From an uncultured Acidaminococcus sp. (GTDB lineage Bacteria; Bacillota; Negativicutes; Acidaminococcales; Acidaminococcaceae), in contig CAJMHI010000001.1 of the NCBI GenBank assembly GCA_905213155.1, forward strand, positions 26,697-90,696: a DNA stretch of 64,000 nt, written 5' to 3'. The notes below the pieces were generated by a model. The model saw nothing but the letters and a program-made list of their open reading frames with translations, was not told the origin of the DNA and did not search any database. Shown here in pieces: positions 1-7,652 of the stretch; positions within the stretch are counted from its first letter, which is position 1, and each line of letters opens with the position of its first letter. The position numbers were made by a program, and so were the translations under genes.

Positions 1-24
1 ATCGATTTAAACGGAGGGAATGCT

Positions 25-387
25 ATGATTTGCATTAAGGAATTTGAATTTGATGCAGCACACTATCTGCCGAATTACCACGGCAAATGCGAACGGCTCC
101 ATGGCCATACCTATAAACTGGTGGTAAAAGTAGAAGGAACACCGGATAAGGAAGGCATGGTTTTGGATTTTGTGCAGTTTAAAAAGACGGTAAATGAACT
201 GGTGGTTGACCAGCTGGATCACCATCTGATCAACGATATCCTGCCACAGCCGTCCGCAGAAAATATTGCGGTCTGGGTATGGCAGCAGCTGAAAAAGCCC
301 CTGACAGGCGAAAATTATGCCCTCTATGAGGTGGAAGTCTGGGAGACCAAGACCAGCGGCATTGTATACAGGGGGGAAGCATGTTAA
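25..387 (+). CDS. queD: 6-pyruvoyl-tetrahydropterin synthase / QueD-family protein, likely dual PTPS-I/III type
   Basis: A 120-residue member of the 6-pyruvoyltetrahydropterin synthase family, full length for QueD. The zinc ligands are visible as His13, His26 and His28. The active-site segment reads C22-E23-R-L-H26-G-H28, so it carries both the Cys of queuosine-type QueD (CxxxHGH) and the Glu of PTPS-III enzymes (ExxHGH), which replace dihydroneopterin aldolase in folate synthesis. The C-terminal part has a PSAEN segment and the Glu of EVWET. It overlaps folE2 by 7 bases and leads the folE2-folP-folK run, in which no folB is present. Inference: it uses dihydroneopterin triphosphate from FolE2 and may supply both folate and queuosine pathways. 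GGAGGG lies just before the ATG. The operon may begin upstream of the window. Confidence 0.9.
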   Translation: MICIKEFEFDAAHYLPNYHGKCERLHGHTYKLVVKVEGTPDKEGMVLDFVQFKKTVNELVVDQLDHHLINDILPQPSAENIAVWVWQQLKKPLTGENYALYEVEVWETKTSGIVYRGEAC

Positions 388-1151
388 AAGATGTGCAGGC
401 GCAACAGGATGAGCGGAATATTCCCTTAAAGCACGTAGGCATTGCCCATCTGCGCTGGCCTATTACACTGGCCCAGCGGGACGGCGGCGTGCAGCATACC
501 GTGGCAGAAGTGCGGATGGCGGTGGATTTACCCAAGGAACAACGAGGTACCCATATGAGCCGTTTTGTGGAATGTTTGCAGCAGGTAGGCCCCATTCGTC
601 CCCACGATTTAGAAAAAGTGCTGGACGGGTTAAAAGCGCATCTGGAAGCCCAATCGGCTCTTTTAGAATTTACCTGTCCGTATTTTATCACGAAAAAAGC
701 ACCGGTATCCGGGAAAGAAAGCTACCTGGATGTGAACTGCCGCTACCGGGCGGAAAAAGGCAAAACCTTTTCCCTGGAAATGGAAGTGGATGTCCCGGTT
801 CATACCCTATGCCCCTGCTCCAAGGAAATCAGCCGTTACGGGGCGCATAACCAGCGTGCCTGGGCCAAAATGACCATTCATTCTAAGGGACAACCGGTAT
901 GGATTGAGGAACTGGTGGAGAAAGCAGAAAAAGGCGCTTCTACGCCTCTGTATTCTCTGTTAAAACGGCCGGATGAAAAGTTTGTCACGGAAATGGCCTA
1001 TGAAAATCCCCGTTTTGTGGAGGACGCCGCCAGGGAAATTGCTTTGCAACTTAATGCAGATCCCCGGATACAGTGGTACAATGTAACCGTGGAAAGCGAA
1101 GAGAGTATTCATAACCATAATGCCTTTGCCAGTGTAGAAAAGGAGGGCTAA
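381..1151 (+). CDS. folE2: GTP cyclohydrolase I type 2 (FolE2/GCYH-IB)
   Basis: A 256-residue protein of the FolE2 (COG1469) family, usual length. It converts GTP to 7,8-dihydroneopterin triphosphate, the first pterin step of folate and queuosine synthesis, in the cytosol. Recognisable family blocks are the N-terminal VGI-HLRWPI region, the RGTHMSRF segment near residue 55, and the VPVHTLCPCSKEIS segment near residue 140 with the conserved Cys used for metal binding; the C-terminal part carries an ESIHNHNA motif. Type IB enzymes accept metals other than zinc, so they work under zinc limitation, but no zinc-regulator site is visible here. It sits between the PTPS gene (7-base overlap) and folP (1-base gap), so it is almost surely co-transcribed with both. 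Confidence 0.95.
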   Translation: MLKDVQAQQDERNIPLKHVGIAHLRWPITLAQRDGGVQHTVAEVRMAVDLPKEQRGTHMSRFVECLQQVGPIRPHDLEKVLDGLKAHLEAQSALLEFTCPYFITKKAPVSGKESYLDVNCRYRAEKGKTFSLEMEVDVPVHTLCPCSKEISRYGAHNQRAWAKMTIHSKGQPVWIEELVEKAEKGASTPLYSLLKRPDEKFVTEMAYENPRFVEDAAREIALQLNADPRIQWYNVTVESEESIHNHNAFASVEKEG

Positions 1152-1152
1152 C

Positions 1153-2343
1153 ATGTATCTTGTGATCCCACCCCAACGGGTGAAACAGCAATTGGAACAG
1201 ATGGATGTGCATCCTGTGGGTGTGGATCTCATGGCACCAAAAGCAGAAGTCCTGCCCCTTAAAATCCTGGGGGTAAAGAGTCCTGCGGCTAACATTATCA
1301 AACAGGAAATGCTGTCTTTGGGCGGAGAGTGCGCTACGGCAAAAGGGGCCATTACCTGTTCCATCGACAGCGGCCATATTCTCCTTTTTGGCACGCGGGC
1401 GCAGTATGCCCGTCTGGCAAAAAAATTACAGTCCATGGCGAATTGGTTTGGACTGGGAGACGTGATTGCAGACCTGCAAAACTATTTAAAAGCGCAGCCA
1501 CTTACAACCGTGTTGGCAGATGGCCGTGTGCTCACTTATGAAAAGATGCGTGTCATGGGAATTTTGAATGCCACGCCGGATTCCTTTTTCGCCGGCAGCC
1601 GGGTGCAAAATGACAGTGCCCTGCTTAAAAAAGCGGAAACCATGCTCCAGGATGGAGCGGATATTCTGGATATAGGCGGGGAATCCACCCGTCCTGGCAG
1701 CGATCCGGTTTCCCCGGAAGAAGAAGTGCGCCGCGTGGTGAATGCAGTTCGCCAGATACGGCAGCATTTCCCAAAGAGTGTTATATCTGTGGATACCTAT
1801 CATGCCCGTACGGCCGAAGCGGCCCTGACAAGCGGCGCTGATATCATTAACTATATCACAGCGGGGGAAGGGGACCCGAAAATGCTGGCGGTAGCAGCTG
1901 CGTTTCATGCACCGGTAATCTTGATGCATATGCGGGGAACGCCGCAAACTATGACCAATCCTGAAAATCAGGTCTACAAAAACGTAGCAGAAGATGTGAC
2001 GATCTATCTGTTAGAGCGGGCCAGGGAATTTATCCAAAAAGGCTTCACAAAGCAGCAACTCATTCTCGATCCGGGGCTTGGCTTTGCCAAAAACAAAGAG
2101 CAAAATCTGGCGCTGTGCCGGGATCTTCCGCTGATGACGGCCCATGGGATGCCCGTCTTGCTGGCCGGATCCCGCAAGGGATTTATCGGCAAAGTCCTGG
2201 GCGATCTGCCTGCGGAAGAACGTTTGGAAGGCACTATGGCCCTTTCTGCGGCGGCCTTTTATGGAGGCGCGCAGCTGGTACGAGTGCACGACGTGAAAGA
2301 AAATGTTCGTCTCCTTCGGATGCTGGAGGCCATCGGAAAATGA
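1153..2343 (+). CDS. folP: dihydropteroate synthase with N-terminal extension
   Basis: A 396-residue protein whose C-terminal ~265 residues are dihydropteroate synthase: MGILNATPDSFF near residue 135, DILDIGGESTRPGS near 175, and the later GSRKGFIG phosphate-binding segment. It joins dihydropterin pyrophosphate to p-aminobenzoate. The first ~125 residues are an extension not found in the ~280-residue E. coli enzyme; longer FolP proteins of this kind occur in clostridia and relatives, and I do not know what the extension does. The ATG lies 1 base after folE2 behind GGAGGG, and the stop overlaps the folK start in an ATGA, a sign of translational coupling. Confidence 0.94.
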   Translation: MYLVIPPQRVKQQLEQMDVHPVGVDLMAPKAEVLPLKILGVKSPAANIIKQEMLSLGGECATAKGAITCSIDSGHILLFGTRAQYARLAKKLQSMANWFGLGDVIADLQNYLKAQPLTTVLADGRVLTYEKMRVMGILNATPDSFFAGSRVQNDSALLKKAETMLQDGADILDIGGESTRPGSDPVSPEEEVRRVVNAVRQIRQHFPKSVISVDTYHARTAEAALTSGADIINYITAGEGDPKMLAVAAAFHAPVILMHMRGTPQTMTNPENQVYKNVAEDVTIYLLERAREFIQKGFTKQQLILDPGLGFAKNKEQNLALCRDLPLMTAHGMPVLLAGSRKGFIGKVLGDLPAEERLEGTMALSAAAFYGGAQLVRVHDVKENVRLLRMLEAIGK

Positions 2344-2816
2344 CAGTAGGCTATGTAGCTTTAGGGAGCAATCTGGGAGATAAGGAACAAAATCTTCGCC
2401 GTGCCCTGCGGCTGATGGAAACTGCAGGCATCCGGGTGCAAAAAGTATCCCCGTTTTATACTACGGCACCTTATGGTGTCACCGACCAGCCGGAGTTTTT
2501 AAATGCGGCCGCAGAAGTGATGTGGAATGGGGATGCAGAAGGGCTCTTGCATTTACTGCTGGGGATTGAGCAGCAAATGGGGAGAAAGCGGCTGCGGCAC
2601 TGGGGCGAGCGCAATATTGATTTGGATCTCTTATTCCTGGGGGATCAGGTACTTAAAACAAAGGATTTGGTGCTGCCGCATCCGGATTTGGAAAACCGTA
2701 GCTTCGTCCTGCAGCCGTTAAATGATATTGCCCCACTTTTTGTGCATCCGGTGCTACATCGGACCATCGGGGCGCTGTGGCTGGCGCTCCAGCAAAAAAA
2801 TAAAACAGAGGAATGA
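2340..2816 (+). CDS. folK: 2-amino-4-hydroxy-6-hydroxymethyldihydropteridine pyrophosphokinase
   Basis: A 158-residue HPPK of usual length, which activates hydroxymethyldihydropterin with ATP just before the FolP step. It starts with the family signature YVALGSNLGD (residues 5-14), followed by the SPFYTTAPYGVTDQPEFLNA region and the RHWGERNIDLDLLFLG block with the two metal-binding Asp residues. LPHPDLENRSFVLQPL near the end is also typical. The start was set at the ATG overlapping the folP stop (ATGA), not at an earlier in-frame codon inside folP. It completes the local folate set except for folB. Confidence 0.95.
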   Translation: MTVGYVALGSNLGDKEQNLRRALRLMETAGIRVQKVSPFYTTAPYGVTDQPEFLNAAAEVMWNGDAEGLLHLLLGIEQQMGRKRLRHWGERNIDLDLLFLGDQVLKTKDLVLPHPDLENRSFVLQPLNDIAPLFVHPVLHRTIGALWLALQQKNKTEE

Positions 2817-2823
2817 CCGGAAA

Positions 2824-3552
2824 ATGCTGAAAGAGCGAATCAAAACCGGGCTTGGGCTGACGCTGCTCTATGCCCTTGTATTTTGCTTGTCCCGTTTCCA
2901 TGAAGTGGTGCCCCACATGAGTGGCTTGCGCCTCACAGGTATATTGACTATGCCCTACGGGCTTTTATTTGGACGTACAGGGGCTTTGTCCGCAGCTTTT
3001 GGGGCAGCGCTCGGCATGTTTGTCCTTAAGGGGAATCCACAACTCATTCCCGTGGAGTGTTTGGCGGCCTTGCTGTCCTGTTATCTGCCGTTTCGCATTT
3101 GGCAGGGGATGAAAAGCAACCGGGAGCCCCATCTGTATGTGGAAGATGTGCGGACGGGCACTATGTTTTTGATTTTGGGCCTTGTGGGGGCGATTCCGCT
3201 AGCCGTACTGCCCGCTGTGGGAGGAGACTTGTACCATATTGTCCCCTTTTCTGCCTCCTACTTGCCGATGTTATTGGGAGCGCTTATTTGTACCATTTTA
3301 GGCGGCTTGTTGCTTTATAACAAAGTTGCTGTGTTTATGCTGGAAGGGCCGGGCGAGGCACTCTACAATAAAATTCAGGATACCAAGACTACCACCCGCA
3401 GAATGGCTGTGGCCATGCTCCAGATTACCCTCATGGGTGGCATGGTGGGGAGCGGACTGGCGCTTCTTTTTCCCCATGAATTTGATTTGACGGTAGTAGA
3501 ATATGTGATGGGCGTATATTCCATTATCCTTGTTATTATGACGGCAATATAA
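2824..3552 (+). CDS. polytopic membrane protein, function unknown
   Basis: A 242-residue protein I do not recognise. It begins with a hydrophobic segment (residues ~8-25), then has about five further hydrophobic stretches and a charged middle loop near residues 95-110. The ATG at 2824 is preferred over an earlier in-frame codon inside folK because it lies just after the folK stop. The gene follows folK by 7 bases and precedes the glycosyltransferase by 11, so all are likely one transcript. The compact hydrophobic layout recalls membrane sensor domains or small transporter components, but no diagnostic motif supports either, and no link to folate beyond position can be claimed. Confidence 0.75.
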   Translation: MLKERIKTGLGLTLLYALVFCLSRFHEVVPHMSGLRLTGILTMPYGLLFGRTGALSAAFGAALGMFVLKGNPQLIPVECLAALLSCYLPFRIWQGMKSNREPHLYVEDVRTGTMFLILGLVGAIPLAVLPAVGGDLYHIVPFSASYLPMLLGALICTILGGLLLYNKVAVFMLEGPGEALYNKIQDTKTTTRRMAVAMLQITLMGGMVGSGLALLFPHEFDLTVVEYVMGVYSIILVIMTAI

Positions 3553-3563
3553 GGCGGTGTTCC

Positions 3564-4781
3564 ATGTATGAACTGACGCTGGTCATCCAGGTGATGTTGT
3601 TTAGTACCTTTGCCTGGGCAGCTTGTACCATCTTGCGCGGCATGAGACGAGGCAGGATAGAAAAAAGTGCAACGGGAGATCCGAGCCGGTTTGCTATTAT
3701 TGTTTGTGCCCACAACGAGGCGCAGGTAGTGGGAAAGCTGCTGCAAAGCCTGGAGAACCAGCGCTATGACCGGAACCTGTTCCATGTGTTTTTAGTAGCG
3801 GACCATTGTGGGGACCAAACGGCAGCAATAGGGGAGCGGTTTTCCAAGGTTACCGTATGGCGCAGGAATGAGGGCCCACGCACAGGCAAAGGGGCTGTTT
3901 TGCGCTGGGGGATTTCCCGCCTTGTAGCCCAGTACGGGAACCGTTTTTCCCATTTGATCATTTTTGATGCGGATAATGTTGCAAGCCCCGACTTTTTGAC
4001 ATGGATGGATAAAAGCTTCCGCCAAGGGGAAACTTTGGTAATGGGCAATCGCCGGCCCCTCAATCCCTATGATACGCTGCTTACACGCTGGTACAGTCTG
4101 TACTGGATTTGCGTGGATGTGTTCTTATGCCAGCCCAATGCAAACCTGGGACGGCCTGCAATTATTTCCGGCACAGGGTTTGGCTTTTCCTTAGACCTTT
4201 TGGATCATGGGCAGTGGCCCACCCAGACTATGGTGGAAGACATGGAATTTTCCATGCAGCAGAATTTCAAAGGGATTTTTGCTACCTATCAGGAAAAAGC
4301 CCTGTTTTATGATGAACAGCCGGAGAATCTTTCCACCCTTGTCCGGCAGTTCCGGCGTTGGTTCACAGGGCATTTCCAAATTGCCCGCATTTATTGGAAA
4401 CCGTGGATTCGTCATTTCCTCCATACGCCTGATGCCCGGCTGATTGATAATTTTGTACCCACCCTTTTATGTGTTACCTTTGGATTTTACCTGCTCATCA
4501 GTGTCGGCTGGGTATTGTATAATGCCATAAGTGGACAGGCGCTTTTTCATTTGAAGGATATCCTGTGGTGGGGCATGCTGTATCTCTTGAGCCTGGGCAT
4601 TGCCTCCTGGGCTACGCAGCTGGGACATCTATCGTTTAAAAAGATGTGGCCGGGCATTGCCACCGGAGGATTGTATTGCATTTTATTATCCCTTATTGCG
4701 GTCTATTCCCTCTTTTTCCCGCAGCGGCAATGGGTGCCCATTGCCCATACCTACAATGGCCTGCCGGACAATTTGAAATGA
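3564..4781 (+). CDS. membrane-bound family 2 glycosyltransferase
   Basis: A 405-residue GT2 enzyme of the processive, membrane-anchored type. A hydrophobic N-terminal segment is followed by the GT-A fold: IIVCAHNEAQVVG near residue 37, the DADN metal/nucleotide-sugar motif near residue 136, VEDMEFS near 225 with the catalytic acid, and QFRRW near 262, the QxxRW-type motif that holds the acceptor chain in synthases. At least three membrane segments follow. These features predict polymerisation of a sugar from a nucleotide donor at the inner membrane. The sugar and product cannot be told from sequence. It is followed by a promoter and a small secreted protein gene. Confidence 0.88.
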   Translation: MYELTLVIQVMLFSTFAWAACTILRGMRRGRIEKSATGDPSRFAIIVCAHNEAQVVGKLLQSLENQRYDRNLFHVFLVADHCGDQTAAIGERFSKVTVWRRNEGPRTGKGAVLRWGISRLVAQYGNRFSHLIIFDADNVASPDFLTWMDKSFRQGETLVMGNRRPLNPYDTLLTRWYSLYWICVDVFLCQPNANLGRPAIISGTGFGFSLDLLDHGQWPTQTMVEDMEFSMQQNFKGIFATYQEKALFYDEQPENLSTLVRQFRRWFTGHFQIARIYWKPWIRHFLHTPDARLIDNFVPTLLCVTFGFYLLISVGWVLYNAISGQALFHLKDILWWGMLYLLSLGIASWATQLGHLSFKKMWPGIATGGLYCILLSLIAVYSLFFPQRQWVPIAHTYNGLPDNLK

Positions 4782-4802
4782 CAGGCCCAATTTTGCTATA
4801 AT
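4773..4802 (+). promoter_or_regulatory. sigma-70-type promoter for the small secreted protein gene
   Basis: TTGAAA and TATAAT are separated by 18 bases. The -35 box overlaps the stop of the glycosyltransferase gene, and transcription would begin about 20 bases before the start codon at 4832. Confidence 0.7.
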
Positions 4803-4831
4803 AAGAGCAAAAAAGAAGGGAGCGTGGGAAC

Positions 4832-5167
4832 ATGAAAAAACGATGGGGTTGGGGGATTGTTTTTATCTGCCTGAGCCTGTTCTTTCTCATGGGTACGGCG
4901 CTGGCATCTTCTGCGATTTCTGATAACGGCACCTTTAAAGGCATTCGACTTGCGGGAAAGGTTCGTGTGGTTGAATTCAACCCCGACATCCGGGTGCAGG
5001 TGGTAACAAGTTTTCCTGACCTGAACGTCAAGGTTGTGGATCATTTTCCCAGTGACATCGGGGAATGGCAGTTTGTGGAATACGGAGAAGACTTTACCAT
5101 ACAATTTGTGACAAGCTTTCCCGATATCCGCATCAAATACGTCAGTTCTTTCCCTGGGGTTGCCTAA
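4832..5167 (+). CDS. small secreted protein with short FP-centred beta repeats
   Basis: A 111-residue protein with a clear signal peptide: Lys/Arg start, hydrophobic core at residues 9-23 and an ALA-S cleavage site near 25. The mature ~86 residues contain repeated units in which alternating hydrophobic residues lead to an F-P pair, at positions 61-62, 72-73, 96-97 and 107-108, with a related FNPD at 49-52. The segment VTSFPD occurs twice, 35 residues apart. This is what a small beta-repeat domain would look like. I cannot name a family. It has its own promoter and terminator, so it is expressed independently of the glycosyltransferase before it. It would lie in the periplasm or outside the cell. 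Confidence 0.85.
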   Translation: MKKRWGWGIVFICLSLFFLMGTALASSAISDNGTFKGIRLAGKVRVVEFNPDIRVQVVTSFPDLNVKVVDHFPSDIGEWQFVEYGEDFTIQFVTSFPDIRIKYVSSFPGVA

Positions 5168-5179
5168 CTGCAAAAAAAG

Positions 5180-5210
5180 AAGACACAGGCTAAAGCGGTC
5201 TGTGTCTTTT
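5180..5210. terminator. bidirectional intrinsic terminator
   Basis: A 9-base stem (AAGACACAG / CTGTGTCTT) with an 11-base loop and T-runs on both sides, lying between the convergent secreted-protein gene and the LysR gene. Confidence 0.85.
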
Positions 5211-5227
5211 TGCTATTATGGCCTTTT

Positions 5228-6097
5228 CTAACTGCTTTGCAAAAATTGGATGAAGCGTTTAGCGGCGCCCTGGCAGTTTTCCCCTTTCAGGGTTGTTAAA
5301 TACATGTGACGGGTAATGCTGTCGCCGGGCAGGGGGAGTCGCTGGATTTGGTAAGTTTCCATAATCACATCAGACCAGGGAATCAGGGCGCACCCAAAGC
5401 CGTGTTCTACCAGGGAAGCAATGGCATCTTCTGTAGGCGCCCGATAACTAAAGGTAAGCGAACTATTGCGGCGGCCAGCCACCTCCTGCAGCATTTCATC
5501 CATAACGGAATGTTCCTCATAGCCGATGAGTGGCTGCGTCACCAACGTTTCCCAGGTGAGCGTGGATTTAAGTGACGCTGTTTTGGGAGCAATGAATACC
5601 AGTGGTTGGGAGATCAGCGGGACTTGCTCCACGTCTTCATCGCTGCTTTTGGAGCAAAGTAAAAAATCAAATAAGCCATTTTTTAAACGGCGGATCAGTT
5701 CGGCTGTATTGGCTGTTGAAAATTCAAAACGGACATGGCCATTTTCTGGTTTTTGCAGAAAGGCCCGCATTCTTTCGGGAAAATAATGACGCAAAAGCGG
5801 TGTAATACATCCGAGACGAATCATGGTCTCCCGGTTTTCTGCCAGGCGGCGCATATGGACTTTTGTCTCATCCAGCTCTTTCAGTACTTTTTTAACATGC
5901 TCCCAAAAGGCTTCTCCCTCTGCAGTGAGTTCCATTCGGTGCCCTTTACGGGAAAACAAAGAAATTCCCAGTTCTTTTTCTAGCTTTGCCAGAGAAACGC
6001 TCAGGCTGGGCTGGGAAATAAAGAGCTTTTCGGCTGCCTGTCCCATATTCTTGCAATCCGCCAGGGTGTTGAAATACAAGATTTGATTCAGCGTCAT
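5228..6097 (-). CDS. LysR-family transcriptional regulator
   Basis: A 289-residue LysR regulator. The winged helix-turn-helix is N-terminal, with AAEKLFISQPSLSVSLAKLEKELG at about residues 16-40, followed by a two-lobed co-inducer domain. The start was set at the second in-frame ATG because GGAGGG sits directly before it; the longer reading frame would place this ribosome site inside the gene. It is divergent from the oxidoreductase at 6233, and a 22-base palindrome lies between them, the usual layout for a LysR regulator controlling its neighbour. The effector is not predictable, but it may be the substrate of that oxidoreductase. Confidence 0.92.
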   Translation of the reverse strand: MTLNQILYFNTLADCKNMGQAAEKLFISQPSLSVSLAKLEKELGISLFSRKGHRMELTAEGEAFWEHVKKVLKELDETKVHMRRLAENRETMIRLGCITPLLRHYFPERMRAFLQKPENGHVRFEFSTANTAELIRRLKNGLFDFLLCSKSSDEDVEQVPLISQPLVFIAPKTASLKSTLTWETLVTQPLIGYEEHSVMDEMLQEVAGRRNSSLTFSYRAPTEDAIASLVEHGFGCALIPWSDVIMETYQIQRLPLPGDSITRHMYLTTLKGENCQGAAKRFIQFLQSS

Positions 6098-6124
6098 AAC
6101 GCCCTCCATGAATCAAAATAGTTT

Positions 6125-6146
6125 AAAACTATAAAAATATAGTTTT
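6125..6146. promoter_or_regulatory. palindromic LysR-type operator
   Basis: A perfect inverted repeat, AAAACTATA / TATAGTTTT with a 4-base spacer, in the divergent region between the LysR gene and the oxidoreductase. A further half-site AAACTATA occurs at 6184-6191, over the start region of the rightward promoter, as in LysR recognition-site/activation-site pairs. Confidence 0.6.
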
Positions 6147-6153
6147 TTAATAT

Positions 6154-6182
6154 TTGCTTTATTATACTACGAAAGCTATACT
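6154..6182 (+). promoter_or_regulatory. promoter for the Gfo/Idh/MocA oxidoreductase
   Basis: TTGCTT and TATACT with a 17-base spacer, about 50 bases before the start codon and flanked by the LysR palindrome and its extra half-site. Confidence 0.7.
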
Positions 6183-6232
6183 TAAACTATAAGAAAAGTA
6201 TGGAAATATCCATAACGGAGGAGGAAACTATC

Positions 6233-7411
6233 ATGATAAATGAGAAAAAGACTGTGGTTGTGGGAACCCTTGGGGCCGGCTATGCAGCGCACCTCCATGG
6301 AAACGGGTATGCTAAGGTAAACGGCGTGAATGTACGTCTGAAAACGATTTGTGATATTAAAGCGGACCTGGCTGAAAAAGTCAAAGCGGCTTATGGATAT
6401 GAACAGATTTGTACCGACTATGACAAGATGTTGGCGGATCCGGAAATTGATGTGGTGGATATTGTGACGCCGCCGTTTAACCACGTGGCCATGGCTGTCA
6501 AAGCACTTAGAGCGGGTAAGCATGTCATCTGCGAAAAGCCCCTGACCGGCTATTTTGGGAAAAAAGGGGAAGAACAGGTAGGCAAAACACCTAAGACGAA
6601 AATGTATCAGGAAGTTCTCCGCTCCATGGAAGAATTAAAACAAGTCATGGCGGGAACGGACCGTAAGTTTTTCTATGCGGAAAACTTTGTGTATGCTACC
6701 CCGGTACAAAAAGCAGCAGAAATTATTCGGGCAAAAAAGAGCAAAGTTCTCTTTATGAAAGGGGAAGAAAGCTTGAAGGGCTCCAGCTCTCCCCTAGCTG
6801 GCAAATGGAGCGGCACCGGCGGTGGTACGCTAATCCGTACCGGGACCCATCCTCTTTCCGGGATGCTGTGGCTTAAGCAGCAGGAAGCCTGGGCAAGAGG
6901 AGAAGTGATTACAGTAAAAAGTGTTACTGCCGACTGCGGTACGGCAACCCGCTGTCTGAATGAATACGAGCATCGGCACATTGCCGCCCGCCCCGAAGAT
7001 GTGGAGGATTTTGGGACCATTATCCTGACCTTCTCCGATGGCACCAAGTGCATGACCATTGCTTCTGATACGGTACTGGGCGGAACCAAAAACTATATTG
7101 AAGTGTATAGCAATGACAGTGCCCTGCTATGCAACATCACACCCACGGATCTGTTAAATACCTATCTATTGGATGAAGATGGGATGGAAAACGTGGAAAT
7201 CTCTGAAATGCTGCCGAAAAAACTGGGCTGGAACAAAGCCTTTGTGTCTGACGAAGTCATCCGGGGCTATACAGGAGAACTCCAGGACTTTATGGAAGCC
7301 GTTGCCTATGACCGGGAGGCAGCCTCTGGGTTTGACCTGGCCTATGAAACCATTAAGGTGATGTATGCCGCCTATCTGGCAGCAGAAGAAGGCAGACGGG
7401 TCGAGCTGTAA
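6233..7411 (+). CDS. Gfo/Idh/MocA-family NAD(P)-dependent oxidoreductase
   Basis: A 392-residue oxidoreductase. The N-terminal Rossmann domain shows VVGTLGAGYAAHLHGNGY (a variant GxGxxG near residues 9-26) and the EKPLTG segment near residue 103 that carries the conserved Lys of the EKP motif. The C-terminal alpha/beta domain has GTHPLSGMLWL, matching the family GxHxxD/L region. Such enzymes oxidise or reduce sugars, inositols or sugar acids; the substrate here is unknown. The ATG at 6233 follows GGAGGAGG at good spacing, so the longer frame from 6200 is rejected. Its promoter sits in the LysR-controlled divergent region, and the next gene is a permease, so it may act on an imported compound. 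Confidence 0.9.
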   Translation: MINEKKTVVVGTLGAGYAAHLHGNGYAKVNGVNVRLKTICDIKADLAEKVKAAYGYEQICTDYDKMLADPEIDVVDIVTPPFNHVAMAVKALRAGKHVICEKPLTGYFGKKGEEQVGKTPKTKMYQEVLRSMEELKQVMAGTDRKFFYAENFVYATPVQKAAEIIRAKKSKVLFMKGEESLKGSSSPLAGKWSGTGGGTLIRTGTHPLSGMLWLKQQEAWARGEVITVKSVTADCGTATRCLNEYEHRHIAARPEDVEDFGTIILTFSDGTKCMTIASDTVLGGTKNYIEVYSNDSALLCNITPTDLLNTYLLDEDGMENVEISEMLPKKLGWNKAFVSDEVIRGYTGELQDFMEAVAYDREAASGFDLAYETIKVMYAAYLAAEEGRRVEL

Positions 7412-7433
7412 ATTTTATATGAAAAAACAATGC

Positions 7434-7460
7434 AGGAGGAGTCTTTTTAAGGCTCCTCCT
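7434..7460. terminator. stable hairpin, possible terminator
   Basis: AGGAGGAG pairs with CTCCTCCT around an 11-base loop after the oxidoreductase stop. No T-run follows on the plus strand; a T-rich stretch follows only on the minus strand. It may act as a weak or factor-dependent terminator or protect the mRNA 3' end. Confidence 0.45.
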
Positions 7461-7540
7461 AAAATTATGACTCAAAATTTGCATATTTTCTCTATCGTGT
7501 CACAACAAACGTGGAAAATAGATAGTTTTTTATAATTTTA

Positions 7541-7569
7541 TTGTATTTTTGTGCAAATAGGTGTATGAT
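7541..7569 (+). promoter_or_regulatory. promoter for the YfcC-type permease
   Basis: TTGTAT and TATGAT with a 17-base spacer, giving an untranslated leader of about 75 bases before the start at 7653. Confidence 0.7.
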
Positions 7570-7652
7570 AAGTCCATCTTAATACTTTAATTCGCTGGAG
7601 CGGAGAGAAAAATAACTGCGCTGGAGAACTGGAGTAAAAGGGGAGGATAGAA

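Noticed and set aside
2722..2823. Longer N-terminus for the membrane protein gene, starting inside folK
   Set aside because: The extra 34 residues are the out-of-frame reading of folK; the ATG at 2824 lies directly after the folK stop.
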